Position numbers and translations under genes: made by a program. 64,000 bases of DNA from Shewanella piezotolerans WP3 (GTDB lineage: Bacteria; Pseudomonadota; Gammaproteobacteria; Enterobacterales; Shewanellaceae): NCBI RefSeq assembly GCF_000014885.1, contig NC_011566.1, positions 4,083,501-4,147,500 of the forward strand, given 5' to 3'. Positions 42,968 to 53,306 of the stretch are shown piece by piece; the stretch's first letter is position 1; each line of letters opens with the position of its first letter. Below the pieces are notes generated by a model. It was given only the letters and a program-made list of their open reading frames with translations. It searched no databases and was not told the origin of the DNA.

Positions 42968-44710
42968 CTAAACAATGAACTGATTAAGCAGTGTTTCTTG
43001 CTCCTTAACTTGCTTCATTTGAGTAACCATTGCAACATCGGCCTGGTTAGCATTTTCAGCAACCTCAACTGTAAGATCTTTAATATTGGCAGTATTTTTA
43101 TTCATCTCTTCGGCGACTTGGCTTTGCTCCTCTGCTGCGCTGGCTATCTGTAGATTCATATCTGTGATCTCTTGAATGCTTTGACGGATATCTTCGAGTG
43201 TATCGTTCGCCGTAGATGCTTTTTCTACAGTTTCTTTGGTCGTGCCGCGACTCTCATCCATGACGTTAACCACCGCAGCAACACCAGTCTGCAACTTCTC
43301 TATCTTATCCTTAATCTCAGATGTCGATTCCTGTGTGCGAGCCGCTAAACTACGCACCTCATCTGCAACCACGGCAAAACCTCGGCCAGATTCCCCAGCT
43401 CTAGCAGCTTCAATCGCGGCATTCAGGGCGAGTAAATTCGTCGTTTGATTAACCGCGACAACTCCGTTACTAACCGCTGTATCAGCTTGTTGAACTGCAA
43501 ACGCTGCAGTTTGAGCGTTTGATGCCACCTCAGAAGCCGTTACCGCCATTTCATGCATTGCTGTAGCCAATTGCTCAACTTCTTGAGTTTGCCGTTCCAT
43601 AGCTCGAGAAGCAGCCAGAGCGCCTTCTGCAGTCATCTCTGTGCCCTGAGCTACTTCCCCACCAATGACCTTAACTTGTTGAATTAACTTCTGGAGTTTA
43701 ATGACAAAACTATTGAAGCTACCGGCTAGGCTTGCAAACTCTACATCTGAGTCAGTGCTCAAGCGTCGAGTCAAATCCCCTTCGCCTGATGCTACATCTT
43801 TCATCGCCTCATTTAATACGTCCAATGGCTTCATCATATGCCTAATAAATCCAGCCATGACGAGTGTCGCCAATACCAAAGCCAGTAAAGAGTAGAAAAT
43901 CGCATCACCGCGCAGCCTATCAGCAGCGGCATAGATAACCTCTTCATCAAGCACAATACCTAAGCTCCAATCCAAACCCGATAAAGGGGTGAAGATGACA
44001 CTGTGCGTTTTGCCATTGATACTAATATGAGCTGTTTGCTGATTTATATCTAATTGGCGACCAAAGACCTCGCTCATTGGCTTGCCATTTTTGCTTGCAT
44101 CAGGATAAGCAATAAAATTCCCATTATTACCCACAATAAAAGCGTGACCAGCACCAAATAAGTTAGCCTGATTACTAATATCAGCAAGTGATCTTAGGCT
44201 GATGTCAGCGAACAAGGCTCCTTTAAATTCACCATTACTGAATAGAGGAGCTGCTGCCGATACTAAGATCTCGCCCGAGCTAGCGTCAGCATATGGTTCG
44301 GTAAATAGTTGCTTGCCTTTTTGCTTCACCTCTTGGTACCACATTCTTGTGCGAGGATCATAATTCTGTGGTTGCCAGCTAGATTCATTACCAACAAAAT
44401 GTCCAGATTCAAGTCCCATACCCGCTAAGATAAAATGCTCTTTTATCACAGGTTGACCCAACACTTTTTGAAAATGTTCATCCGATAAATCAGACTCGAA
44501 TAGGGAAACCGCTAAACGGGTGAGATCAGATTTCTCAGCCATTACGGCCTCAATATTATTTTTCATCGAGTCTGCTAGCTCAGCCACACTCTGACTCACT
44601 TGGTCATTGATCTGTTGCTTAACTTGGAAGTACTGGTAGCTAGACAAGCCTCCCAGTGACAAAATAAGGATTAAACTCGCGCTTATGACAATTTTATGGA
44701 CAAACTTCAT
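42968..44710 (-). CDS. Methyl-accepting chemotaxis protein with Cache domain
   Basis: A 580-residue chemoreceptor. It has an N-terminal membrane span (residues 5-25) and a periplasmic double-Cache sensor (about 30-270; 'RTRMWYQEVKQKGKQLFTEP', 'GAGHAFIVGNNGNFIAYPD'). A second span (about 275-295), a HAMP domain ('LNEAMKDVASGEGDLTRRLS') and a long signalling coiled coil follow, whose tip 'TNLLALNAAIEAARAGE.GRGFAVVADEVR' binds CheA/CheW. ATG 44710 is used; the upstream frame starts with TTG 44722. No CheR-binding NWETF tail is seen. The ligand is unknown. Confidence 0.93.
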   Translation of the reverse strand: MKFVHKIVISASLILILSLGGLSSYQYFQVKQQINDQVSQSVAELADSMKNNIEAVMAEKSDLTRLAVSLFESDLSDEHFQKVLGQPVIKEHFILAGMGLESGHFVGNESSWQPQNYDPRTRMWYQEVKQKGKQLFTEPYADASSGEILVSAAAPLFSNGEFKGALFADISLRSLADISNQANLFGAGHAFIVGNNGNFIAYPDASKNGKPMSEVFGRQLDINQQTAHISINGKTHSVIFTPLSGLDWSLGIVLDEEVIYAAADRLRGDAIFYSLLALVLATLVMAGFIRHMMKPLDVLNEAMKDVASGEGDLTRRLSTDSDVEFASLAGSFNSFVIKLQKLIQQVKVIGGEVAQGTEMTAEGALAASRAMERQTQEVEQLATAMHEMAVTASEVASNAQTAAFAVQQADTAVSNGVVAVNQTTNLLALNAAIEAARAGESGRGFAVVADEVRSLAARTQESTSEIKDKIEKLQTGVAAVVNVMDESRGTTKETVEKASTANDTLEDIRQSIQEITDMNLQIASAAEEQSQVAEEMNKNTANIKDLTVEVAENANQADVAMVTQMKQVKEQETLLNQFIV

Positions 44711-44934
44711 TAACAACCCCAAAACTAACGATGCTCACTAAAATCTAAAGTTCGCACCTACAGCTACGCAGCCTAAACAACTCCCTATGTATAGCCACAA
44801 ATTAATATCATGCATTTCTAACATGATCATCGGCTACTCTTTAAGAGATCTTTAGTTAATTGTCACAAAAAAGTTTAATTAATTCGATTTTAAGTTAGAA
44901 AACAACAAAGTAAGCAGAATAAAATATTAAAAAA

Positions 44935-44959
44935 CCGCATTACTGTTTAAGTAATGCGG
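44935..44959 (-). terminator. Rho-independent terminator of ybeL
   Basis: On the minus strand CCGCATTACTTAAACAGTAA continues to TGCGG followed by TTTTTT, 45 bases downstream of ybeL. Confidence 0.85.
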
Positions 44960-45003
44960 CTAAGTTTGGCCAGCAATAGCGACTGAATAATGCAAAGTGT
45001 TAA

Positions 45004-45504
45004 CTATGGCGCTAAGGCTTCTCGAGTAAACTCACCGTTGTCGCACTCGGTGCAATCAGAAACTACGCCAGGAAACTCTATTTTGGCTTCATGGCCACAC
45101 GCGGTACAAACCATGGTTCCCTGGCCTACTATTTCACCTGTTTCATAGTAGCCATGATGCTTAAAGTCCTGGGCAACTTCATGCCACTCCACCTGACTTC
45201 TATCGGTAATTTCGCTGAGCCAATGCCATAAAGTGTTCTCTACTGTGATCATTGTCGGGCTATGACTAAGGTCGGTAGCATTTTTCTCTTGTAAAAAACT
45301 GGCAATATCACGTTTTAAAAATTGTTCAACCAAAGCCAACTCTTCAGCTTTGGCTTGCTCTTTGATGGCTAAGAATTCTTTACTGCTTTGGGTCTGCTGG
45401 TACAAACTCTTTACAGTCAATGAGTTATCATCACTATATTGAGCTTTTATCTGTTGAATAAGCGCCTCATAAAGCGAAAGTAACTCAGTACTTTTATCAC
45501 TCAT
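45004..45504 (-). CDS. ybeL: Zinc-ribbon protein YbeL (DUF1451)
   Basis: A 166-residue cytosolic protein with a helical N-terminal part and a C-terminal zinc ribbon, 'MVCTACGHEAKIEFPG' then 'DCTECDNGEFTRE' (two CxxC pairs). The N-terminal 'YEALIQQIKAQY' and 'ENTLWHWLSEITDRSQVEW' match DUF1451. Function not established. In E. coli it is also near leuS; here it is divergent from leuS. Confidence 0.88.
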   Translation of the reverse strand: MSDKSTELLSLYEALIQQIKAQYSDDNSLTVKSLYQQTQSSKEFLAIKEQAKAEELALVEQFLKRDIASFLQEKNATDLSHSPTMITVENTLWHWLSEITDRSQVEWHEVAQDFKHHGYYETGEIVGQGTMVCTACGHEAKIEFPGVVSDCTECDNGEFTREALAP

Positions 45505-45624
45505 AGTAAATACTCCTTCTACGAACCTTTTTAATGACTCACTTCTAGTTTATTCTATGTCGATATAACTCGCGCAGAAATAGCGCGAGATCAAACAATA
45601 GGCGGCATGGCCGGAAATAGATTG

Positions 45625-48204
45625 ATGCAAGAGCAATATACTCCTTCTGAAATTGAAGCAAAAGTGCAACAGCACTGGAAAGATGAAAAGACATTTGAAG
45701 TTACCGAAGATGCGAACAAAGAAAAGTTTTACTGCCTTTCTATGTTTCCATACCCTTCAGGTCGACTACACATGGGCCATGTACGTAACTACACCATAGG
45801 TGATGTAGTCGCACGTTACCAGCGCCTGCAAGGCAAAAATGTTCTACAACCTATTGGTTGGGACTCATTTGGTCTGCCTGCTGAAAACGCAGCGATTAAG
45901 AACAACACCGCACCAGCCCCATGGACCTATGAGAACATAGACTACATGAAGAACCAGCTTAAAATGCTTGGTTTTGGTTATGACTGGTCACGTGAAATTG
46001 CCACTTGTACGCCAGAGTACTACCGCTGGGAACAATGGTTCTTCACTAAGCTGTATGAAAAAGGTTTGGTTTATAAGAAGACTGCCAACGTAAACTGGTG
46101 TCCAAATGATGAAACCGTGCTTGCGAACGAGCAAGTTATCGACGGCTGCTGCTGGCGCTGTGATACTACCGTTGAGCAGAAAGAGATCCCACAGTGGTTT
46201 ATTAAAATTACTGAGTATGCCGACGAGCTTCTAAAGGATATCGACCAGCTCGATGAGTGGCCAGAGCAAGTTAAGACCATGCAACGTAACTGGATTGGTC
46301 GTAGTGAAGGCATAGAGATGACCTTCCAAGTTGCCGATAGCGACCAAAGCTTTGATATCTACACCACACGACCAGATACTGTTATGGGTGTCACCTACGT
46401 GGCTATTGCTGCAGCACACCCTCTTGCGAAGCAAGCTGCTGCCAACAATCCTGCATTAGCTGAGTTTATCGAAGAGTGTAATAACGCCGATACCACTGAA
46501 GCGGCTATGGCTGCAATGGAAAAGAAAGGCGTTGCTACAGGCCTTAATGCAATCCACCCACTGACAGGTAAAGAAGTGCCTATTTGGGTCGGTAACTTTG
46601 TCTTAATGAACTACGGTACTGGTGCAGTAATGTCTGTACCTGCACACGACCAACGTGATTACGAGTTCGCTAAGAAGTACGGCCTCACTATTGAAGGCGT
46701 CGTTAAACCTGCTGATAGCGATCTCGATATTAGCGAAGAAGCCTACACTGAAAAAGGTGTACTGTTTAACTCAGGTGAGTTCGATGGTCTAGACTTCCAA
46801 GCTGCTTTTGACGCAATTGATGCCAAACTGAGTGCTGAAGGTAAAGGTAAGCGCCAAGTGAACTTCCGTCTACGTGACTGGGGAGTTTCACGTCAACGTT
46901 ACTGGGGCGCACCAATTCCTATGGTGACTCTGGCTGACGGTACTGTGATGCCTACACCAGAAGAGCAGCTGCCAGTTATCTTGCCTGAAGATGTGGTTAT
47001 GGATGGTATTCAGAGCCCAATCAAAGCCGACAAAGAGTGGGCTAAGACCACGATTAACGGCCAAGAAGCGTTCCGTGAAACCGATACCTTTGACACCTTT
47101 ATGGAATCGTCTTGGTATTACGCTCGTTACTGTAGCCCAGATGCAGACGAGATGCTTGATCCTGCTAAAGCAAACTACTGGCTGCCGGTCGATCAATACA
47201 TTGGTGGCATCGAGCATGCTTGTATGCACTTATTGTATTTCCGTTTCTTCCATAAATTGCTCCGTGATACTGGACTGGTAAACTCAGACGAGCCAGCTAA
47301 ACGACTACTGACTCAAGGTATGGTATTAGCCGATGCTTACTACTATAACAATGAGAAAGGTGCACGCGTTTGGGTTGCTCCAAGTGATGTGACTGTACTT
47401 GAGACTGATGATAAAGGCCGTACCGTAAAAGCTGTTGATAGCGAAGGTAATGAGCTGGTTTACACAGGCATGAGCAAGATGTCTAAGTCTAAGAATAACG
47501 GTATCGACCCACAAGAGATGGTTGATAAATACGGTGCTGACACCGTTCGTTTATTCATGATGTTCGCAGCGCCACCAGAGCTAACGCTTGAGTGGCAAGA
47601 GTCGAGTGTTGAGGGTGCACACCGCTTTATTAAACGTTTGTGGAAAACCGCGCACGATCATATTGCAGCGGGCCCAACTGTAGCACTTGATATTAAATCA
47701 CTTAATGCTGGCCAAAAAGAGCTGCGTCGTGAGCTTCACAAGACCATCGCTAAAGTGGGTGATGATATTGAACGTCGTCAAATGTTCAACACAGCCATTG
47801 CATCAGTCATGGAGTTGATGAACCGCTTACAGAAAGCGCCAACTGATTCAGAGCAAGACAGAGCATTAATGCAAGAAGCATTAAGTGCTGTCACGCGTCT
47901 GCTTTACCCTATCATTCCTCACACTAGCTTTAGCTTGTGGAATGAACTTGGTAATACGGGCGCGATTGAAGACGTGCTATGGCCAGAGGTTGATGAATCA
48001 GCACTGGTTGAAGACAGCAAGCTAATTATCGTTCAGGTTAACGGTAAACTGCGTGCAAAAGTTACTGTTGCAGCAGATGCGAGTAAAGAAGCCGTTGAAG
48101 CAGCGGGTATGGCCGAAGAGGGTGTGATTAAGCACACTGAAGGCAAAACCGTTCGTAAAGTTATCTACGTACCGGGCAAACTGCTCAATATCGTCGCTAA
48201 CTAA
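45625..48204 (+). CDS. leuS: Leucyl-tRNA synthetase
   Basis: An 859-residue class Ia synthetase. The HIGH motif reads 'PSGRLHMGHVRNYTIGD', the KMSKS motif 'SKMSKSKNNGIDP' is intact, and the editing (CP1) domain has 'TTRPDTVMGVTY' with the conserved Thr and Asp. Zinc Cys residues are in 'DGCCWRCD'. The frame is open from 45607; ATG 45625 matches the family start MQEQYTPSEIE and gives E. coli length. It heads the run to lptE, holA and nadD. Confidence 0.98.
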   Translation: MQEQYTPSEIEAKVQQHWKDEKTFEVTEDANKEKFYCLSMFPYPSGRLHMGHVRNYTIGDVVARYQRLQGKNVLQPIGWDSFGLPAENAAIKNNTAPAPWTYENIDYMKNQLKMLGFGYDWSREIATCTPEYYRWEQWFFTKLYEKGLVYKKTANVNWCPNDETVLANEQVIDGCCWRCDTTVEQKEIPQWFIKITEYADELLKDIDQLDEWPEQVKTMQRNWIGRSEGIEMTFQVADSDQSFDIYTTRPDTVMGVTYVAIAAAHPLAKQAAANNPALAEFIEECNNADTTEAAMAAMEKKGVATGLNAIHPLTGKEVPIWVGNFVLMNYGTGAVMSVPAHDQRDYEFAKKYGLTIEGVVKPADSDLDISEEAYTEKGVLFNSGEFDGLDFQAAFDAIDAKLSAEGKGKRQVNFRLRDWGVSRQRYWGAPIPMVTLADGTVMPTPEEQLPVILPEDVVMDGIQSPIKADKEWAKTTINGQEAFRETDTFDTFMESSWYYARYCSPDADEMLDPAKANYWLPVDQYIGGIEHACMHLLYFRFFHKLLRDTGLVNSDEPAKRLLTQGMVLADAYYYNNEKGARVWVAPSDVTVLETDDKGRTVKAVDSEGNELVYTGMSKMSKSKNNGIDPQEMVDKYGADTVRLFMMFAAPPELTLEWQESSVEGAHRFIKRLWKTAHDHIAAGPTVALDIKSLNAGQKELRRELHKTIAKVGDDIERRQMFNTAIASVMELMNRLQKAPTDSEQDRALMQEALSAVTRLLYPIIPHTSFSLWNELGNTGAIEDVLWPEVDESALVEDSKLIIVQVNGKLRAKVTVAADASKEAVEAAGMAEEGVIKHTEGKTVRKVIYVPGKLLNIVAN

Positions 48205-48263
48205 AGCAGCCCAATGCACTTTGCTTAGCGCAAAGTGCAAACAAGGATAACTAAACAAAGCTT

Positions 48264-48758
48264 ATGCTAATTAAACGCATATTTTTAGCAACCTTAGCAC
48301 TGAGCGTACTGCTTAGTGCTGGTTGCGGCTTTAAATTACAGGGAAGCTACTCAATCCCTGAACAATTGCAAACTGTAAGCTTAAGCAGCCAAGACGAGTA
48401 CAGTGAGTTGACTCGTTTAGTGCGTGAACGTTTAAGACTCAATAGTATTGCAGTTGTTGAGCCGGCAGATAATATTCCAACAGTCCGCATCATTAGCGAC
48501 TCGCTCGATCGTTCTACCTTGTCCATCTACCCAACGGGTAACGTGGCTGAATATGAGCTGATCTACCAAGTCTCATTTGCGGTACAACTGCCTAAAGCTG
48601 AATCTCAACGTTTTGAAGTTGACATTCATCGCGACTATTTGGACGATCCCCGTACAGCACTCGCTAAAAGCAGAGAGATGCAATTGCTACTCAAAGAGAT
48701 GCGCAACCAAGCGGCCGACCGTATAATTCAAACTTTGGCAGCTACAGAGGTTAATTGA
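48264..48758 (+). CDS. lptE: LPS-assembly lipoprotein LptE
   Basis: A 164-residue outer-membrane lipoprotein that plugs LptD. The signal ends with the lipobox 'LLSAGC21GFKL'. 'GCGFKLQGSYSIPEQLQTV' is the family hallmark, and a C-terminal 'EMRNQAADRIIQTL' helix is also typical. The stop overlaps the holA start (TGATG). Confidence 0.93.
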   Translation: MLIKRIFLATLALSVLLSAGCGFKLQGSYSIPEQLQTVSLSSQDEYSELTRLVRERLRLNSIAVVEPADNIPTVRIISDSLDRSTLSIYPTGNVAEYELIYQVSFAVQLPKAESQRFEVDIHRDYLDDPRTALAKSREMQLLLKEMRNQAADRIIQTLAATEVN

Positions 48759-49789
48759 TGCGGGTCTACCCAGATCAATTGCTGCGAAATCTCAGCCCAC
48801 TGCCCCAATGTTGCCTTATCTTTGGTGACGACCCATGGCTGTGTGACCAAAGCCGAACGGCGTTACACCAAATCGCTAAACAGCAAGGCTTCGATGAAAA
48901 GATTCAATTAACTCAAGAAACTGGATTCAGTTGGAATGAATTAATTGATCAATGGCAGGCAATGAGCTTATTTTCCAGCCGCCGCATTATCGAATTGACG
49001 CTACCTACAGCAAAGCCGGGCACTGAGGGAAGTGCTATGTTTCAATCATTAATGCAGATGGATAATCCAGATGTTTTACTGATTTTAACAGGGCCTAAAC
49101 TCGCGCTAGAACAAACTAAAAGTAAGTGGTTCAAATCACTCGATGCAAAAGGCGTTTACGTGCCTTGTATCACACCAGAAGGTGCTCAGTTCCAGCGTTG
49201 GCTTGATGGCAGAATTAACCATTATTCTTTGACGTTATCGCGTGATTCTCGGGAGATGCTATTTGCACTTTATGAAGGCAACTTACTCGCCGCAGATCAA
49301 GCCTTACAGCTCTTACAACTACTAAGTCCAACGGCACCTATCGAGCCTGAACAGCTAAGTCAGTATTTTGAAGACCAATCACGCTTTAGTGTGTTCCAGC
49401 TAACAGATGCCATGTTAAGTAACCAGCAAGATAAAGCGCAGCATATCCTGTCACAACTTAAGAGCGAAGGCGTGGCAATGCCGATAATACTCTGGTCACT
49501 ATTCAAAGAGCTAGGCGTGTTATTGCAGCTCAAAACAGCAGAAGTCAATGGCCAAGCTTTGCAAGGTCTTTGGAGTAAGCTACGTATTTGGGACAAACGA
49601 AAACCTTTATACCAGCAAGCGATTAAGCGTTTATCTCTAGCTCAAGTAGAAACCCTGCTATCTACCTCATCAACATTAGAGTTAAAACTTAAGCAACAAG
49701 GTATAGAGGACTGGACAGGCCTGAGCCACATCTGTCTTCTGTTTGATGCTAAAGCCCACGACGCACTTAAACATATAGCGCTCGACTAA
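48758..49789 (+). CDS. holA: DNA polymerase III subunit delta
   Basis: A 343-residue clamp-loader subunit. It starts MRVYPDQLLRNLSPLPQCCL, has 'FGDDPWLCDQSR' (the nucleotide-binding-like region) and a C-terminal helical domain used for clamp opening. ATG 48758 overlaps the lptE stop. It precedes nadD with a one-base overlap (TAATG). Confidence 0.95.
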   Translation: MRVYPDQLLRNLSPLPQCCLIFGDDPWLCDQSRTALHQIAKQQGFDEKIQLTQETGFSWNELIDQWQAMSLFSSRRIIELTLPTAKPGTEGSAMFQSLMQMDNPDVLLILTGPKLALEQTKSKWFKSLDAKGVYVPCITPEGAQFQRWLDGRINHYSLTLSRDSREMLFALYEGNLLAADQALQLLQLLSPTAPIEPEQLSQYFEDQSRFSVFQLTDAMLSNQQDKAQHILSQLKSEGVAMPIILWSLFKELGVLLQLKTAEVNGQALQGLWSKLRIWDKRKPLYQQAIKRLSLAQVETLLSTSSTLELKLKQQGIEDWTGLSHICLLFDAKAHDALKHIALD

Positions 49790-50472
49790 TGAAAATTGGT
49801 ATTTTAGGCGGCACCTTCGACCCGATCCACTTTGGCCATATTCGACCAGCACTTGAAGTGCAACAGCAACTTGCATTAGATGAAGTCTGGTTGATGCCAA
49901 ATCATATTCCGCCACACAAAAATGGTACCCATGTCAGTACCGATGATCGCCTCGCGATGGCTCAAGCAGTCTGTGAAGCTTTTCCACCATTAAAACTATG
50001 TGCGATTGAAGCGTTGCGTGAAAGCCCCTCATACACAGTTACAACGCTACAAGAGCTTAAGCTACAGTATCCTCAACATGAATTTTATTTTCTAATGGGA
50101 ATGGATTCGTTTTTGGGGCTACAGAGCTGGTATCAGTGGCAAGATTTATTTGAGCTGTGCCACCTTGTTGTTTGCCAGCGCCCAGGCTCAAATATGTCAG
50201 TAGAGCATCCCATGCATGCTGTTCTGACAAAACATGAGTGTGTCCCCATCACTACAATTGAAACTGAATCAATTGAAGCGAGTATCGCAACTAAAAGCGG
50301 GCTAATTTTCCGAGTCTCGATCACCGAGCAACCTTTTTCATCCACTCAAGTACGAGCAGACCTTTACCAAGGGTTAACAATCAAAGATGCTTTACCTGTC
50401 TGTATTCAACGATATATAAAGCAGCATCAGTTATACGCTTCAAAGGCTATCAATTCACCACAAAAATCTTAA
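49789..50472 (+). CDS. nadD: Nicotinate-nucleotide adenylyltransferase
   Basis: A 227-residue enzyme of NAD synthesis. Nucleotidyltransferase motif 'GGTFDPIHFGHIRPALEV' at the N-terminus (HxGH-type), 'LMPNHIPPHK', 'FLMGMDSF' and the C-terminal 'FSSTQVRADL' (ISSTxVR-type) are all seen. The start codon shares one base with the holA stop. Confidence 0.96.
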   Translation: MKIGILGGTFDPIHFGHIRPALEVQQQLALDEVWLMPNHIPPHKNGTHVSTDDRLAMAQAVCEAFPPLKLCAIEALRESPSYTVTTLQELKLQYPQHEFYFLMGMDSFLGLQSWYQWQDLFELCHLVVCQRPGSNMSVEHPMHAVLTKHECVPITTIETESIEASIATKSGLIFRVSITEQPFSSTQVRADLYQGLTIKDALPVCIQRYIKQHQLYASKAINSPQKS

Positions 50473-50565
50473 GCGTTAAAGTCACTATTTCTAATCTTCG
50501 CTATTAATCTACTACCTATTACCTGCTATACTATCGCGCTGTCTAAAAATTAATGGGGTATCCGC

Positions 50566-50895
50566 GTGGAAAGCGCCGAGCTAAAGCAATTTGTAATCGA
50601 TAAGGTTGAAGACCTTAAAGCTAAAGATATTGTCGTCATGGACGTATCAGAGAAATCTAACATCGCCGATTTTATGGTGGTATGTACAGGTAACTCAAAA
50701 ACACATGTAAAAGCAATCGCTGAAAATTTAGTGGTTGAGTCAAAACGTGCTGGCCTAAAGATTTTAGGTGTCGAAGGCCGTGAAAGCAGCGAATGGGTTC
50801 TTGTTGACCTAGGCGATGTCATCATGCACGTAATGCAAGACCAAACTCGTGACTTCTACCAGCTTGAAAAGCTATGGTCAGAAAAACCTGAATAA
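50566..50895 (+). CDS. rsfS: Ribosomal silencing factor RsfS
   Basis: A 109-residue protein that binds uL14 and blocks subunit joining in starvation. 'DLKAKDIVVMDVSEKSNIAD', 'DFMVVCTGNSKTHVKAIAEN' and 'VEGRESSEWVLVDLGDVI' match the family. The start is GTG 50566, with GGGG upstream and family length supporting it. rlmH follows with a one-base overlap. Confidence 0.95.
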   Translation: MESAELKQFVIDKVEDLKAKDIVVMDVSEKSNIADFMVVCTGNSKTHVKAIAENLVVESKRAGLKILGVEGRESSEWVLVDLGDVIMHVMQDQTRDFYQLEKLWSEKPE

Positions 50896-51365
50896 TGAAA
50901 ATTCAGTTAGTTGCAGTTGGGACCCGCATGCCAGACTGGGTCGAAACAGGTTTTAAGGAATATCAGCGCCGCTTTCCTCGAGATATGGCGCTTGAGTTAA
51001 TTGAAATCCCCGCTGGCAAACGCGGTAAAAATGCCGATATAGCTCGTATCCTCCAAAAAGAGGGCGAGTTAATGTTGGCCGCAATCCCCAAAGGCAACCA
51101 TATAGTCAGTCTCGATCTTCCAGGTAAAAACCTGAAGACCCCCGAACTGGCGCAACAGATGAACAAATGGTTACTCGATGGCCGTGACGTTAGTCTGTTA
51201 ATTGGTGGACCTGAAGGGCTTTCTCCTGACTGTAAAAAAGCAGCGGCGCAAAGCTGGTGCTTATCAGCGTTAACCCTTCCTCACCCTTTGGTTAGAGTGA
51301 TTGTTGCAGAAAGCCTTTATCGGGGCTGGAGTATTAACAATAATCATCCATACCACAGAGAATAA
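50895..51365 (+). CDS. rlmH: 23S rRNA (pseudouridine-1915-N3)-methyltransferase RlmH
   Basis: A 156-residue SPOUT methyltransferase. The knot motifs 'GRDVSLLIGGPEGLSPDCKK' and the C-terminal 'RVIVAESLYRGWSINNNHPY' are typical; it ends HPYHRE, very close to the family. TAA of rsfS and its ATG overlap by one base. A gap of 84 bases separates it from mrdA. Confidence 0.97.
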   Translation: MKIQLVAVGTRMPDWVETGFKEYQRRFPRDMALELIEIPAGKRGKNADIARILQKEGELMLAAIPKGNHIVSLDLPGKNLKTPELAQQMNKWLLDGRDVSLLIGGPEGLSPDCKKAAAQSWCLSALTLPHPLVRVIVAESLYRGWSINNNHPYHRE

Positions 51366-51449
51366 TATCGACTTTACATTCAGTTAGTCTTACCTTAGCA
51401 GGAATAAGATATGTGCTTGCCACCTTTTTTTGAGCAGGAGAAAATGTAA

Positions 51450-53306
51450 GTGTCCCCTAGAAAGCGCATCACCATGAACGACCATGCAGCTGAAGCCTCG
51501 CTGTTTAAACGTCGCGCTCTATTTACCTTCCTTTGTGTTTTCGTTCTGTTGAGCTTGCTGCTCGTAAACCTCTACCAGCTGCAGATCCTCTCTTTCAAAG
51601 ATTATGAAACACGCTCGAATGATAACCGCATCCGAGTTGTCCCCGTCGCTCCAAGTCGTGGCCTTATCTATGATAGGCATGGGCAATTATTGGCAGAAAA
51701 TCAGCCATTCTTTTCATTGGAAATGGTGCCAGAAAAAGTCAACGACATTAGTGGAACCCTAGATAAATTAAGCCAAGTTATCTCTCTATCTAACGATGAA
51801 AAAGAGACTGTAATCGAAGCGCTTAAATATCACCGACGCTTCAAACCGCTAACCATCAAAAATAGACTCACCGAAGAGCAAGTGGCCGAATTTAGCGTCA
51901 ACCAGCATCAGTTCCCTGGTTTTTCTATTGAAGCCGGTCTCAAACGTCACTATCCCTATAATGGCTTAATGACTCATGCTCTTGGTTATGTAGGCAAAAT
52001 TAATAGCCGTGATAAAAGCTCACTTGAACGCAATAACAAGTGGAGTAATTACGCTGCAACGAAGGATATCGGTAAACAAGGTATCGAAAAGTTTTATGAA
52101 AGCATGCTGCTCGGAAAGCCAGGACATCTCGAAGAGGAGGTGAATAACCGAGGCCGGACTATTCGTACATTAAAATCTGAGCCACCTGTTCCAGGCCAAG
52201 ATATCTATCTGACTTTAGATCTTAATCTACAGAAAAAAGCCATGGAGCTACTGAATGGTCGCAGAGGCTCTGTAGTGGCCATAGATCCGAGAGATGGAGG
52301 CATCCTAGCGCTACTATCAAGCCCCACTTATGACCCTAATCAGTTTGTACATGGGATTAGCAGTAAAGCTTACAATGAACTGCTTAATTCGACATCAAAA
52401 CCGTTAATCAATCGTGCGACCCAAGGTCAGTATGCGCCTGCATCGACGGTTAAACCACACCTTGCTTTGCTTGGCTTAGAAAATAAAACTGTAAACCGAA
52501 AAACCCGTATTTGGGATCCTGGTTTCTGGCAGATCCCTGGGGTTGAACGTAAATACCGAGACTGGAAACGTTGGGGCCACGGTTGGGTTGATGTTAACAG
52601 TGCGATTGTGAGTTCGTGCGATACCTACTTCTACGATTTAGCCTATAAAACAGGTGTCGATGCCATCGCCAACTTTATGGAACCATTTGGCTTTGGTGAG
52701 CGCACCGGCGTCGATATTTTTGAAGAGTCAGCAGGGATCATGCCATCTAAAGATTGGAAGCGTTTGCGCTATAACCAACCTTGGTATATCGGCGATACCA
52801 TATCGGTCGGTATTGGACAAGGCTACTGGACGACTACCCCACTGCAGCTTGCTAATGCCACCGCTATTTTGGCAAATAAAGGCCGTCGCTTTGTGCCGCA
52901 TATGCTCAAATCGATTCAAGACCAAACCGCTAAAATCGATTCCCCTGCAGATGAGCTTGCGCCAATTGTGCTTAAAGACCCAAAGAACTGGGACATTATT
53001 AACGAAGCAATGCGAGACACTGCCCATAAATCACGTTTCACGGATGCCAAATATACAGCAGCGATGAAAACAGGTACCGCGCAGGTGTTCAGTGTGGCAG
53101 AGGACGCCAAGTACGACGCCGATACAATTGATGAACGCCTTAGAGATAACGCCCTAATTATTGCTTACGCCCCCTATGAGGACCCTAAAATTGTTTTGGC
53201 TGTTGTGCTTGAAAACGCCGGTTGGGGTGGCGCTAATGCAGGCCCTGTCGCACGTGCTCTGCTTGATGAGTATTTACTAAGAGATTCATGGGATGACAAA
53301 AAATGA
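51450..53306 (+). CDS. mrdA: Penicillin-binding protein 2 (cell elongation transpeptidase)
   Basis: A 618-residue class B PBP. It has a short cytosolic start, one membrane helix (about residues 25-45) and a PBP dimerisation domain ('NRIRVVPVAPSRGLIYDR'). The transpeptidase has the nucleophile motif S-T-V-K in 'YAPASTVKPHLAL', the second motif 'SSCDTYFY' and KTG in 'AAMKTGTAQVF'. GTG 51450 is the likely start (CAGGAG nine bases upstream); an ATG further in would shorten the cytosolic tail. It works with RodA, whose gene overlaps it by four bases (ATGA). Confidence 0.95.
   Translation: MSPRKRITMNDHAAEASLFKRRALFTFLCVFVLLSLLLVNLYQLQILSFKDYETRSNDNRIRVVPVAPSRGLIYDRHGQLLAENQPFFSLEMVPEKVNDISGTLDKLSQVISLSNDEKETVIEALKYHRRFKPLTIKNRLTEEQVAEFSVNQHQFPGFSIEAGLKRHYPYNGLMTHALGYVGKINSRDKSSLERNNKWSNYAATKDIGKQGIEKFYESMLLGKPGHLEEEVNNRGRTIRTLKSEPPVPGQDIYLTLDLNLQKKAMELLNGRRGSVVAIDPRDGGILALLSSPTYDPNQFVHGISSKAYNELLNSTSKPLINRATQGQYAPASTVKPHLALLGLENKTVNRKTRIWDPGFWQIPGVERKYRDWKRWGHGWVDVNSAIVSSCDTYFYDLAYKTGVDAIANFMEPFGFGERTGVDIFEESAGIMPSKDWKRLRYNQPWYIGDTISVGIGQGYWTTTPLQLANATAILANKGRRFVPHMLKSIQDQTAKIDSPADELAPIVLKDPKNWDIINEAMRDTAHKSRFTDAKYTAAMKTGTAQVFSVAEDAKYDADTIDERLRDNALIIAYAPYEDPKIVLAVVLENAGWGGANAGPVARALLDEYLLRDSWDDKK

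Noticed and set aside
44711..45003. Riboswitch or other regulatory RNA before the chemoreceptor gene
   Set aside because: Only the ybeL terminator and AT-rich sequence are seen.
45507..45624. Leucine-leader peptide or T-box before leuS
   Set aside because: No Leu-rich short frame or T-box sequence is visible.
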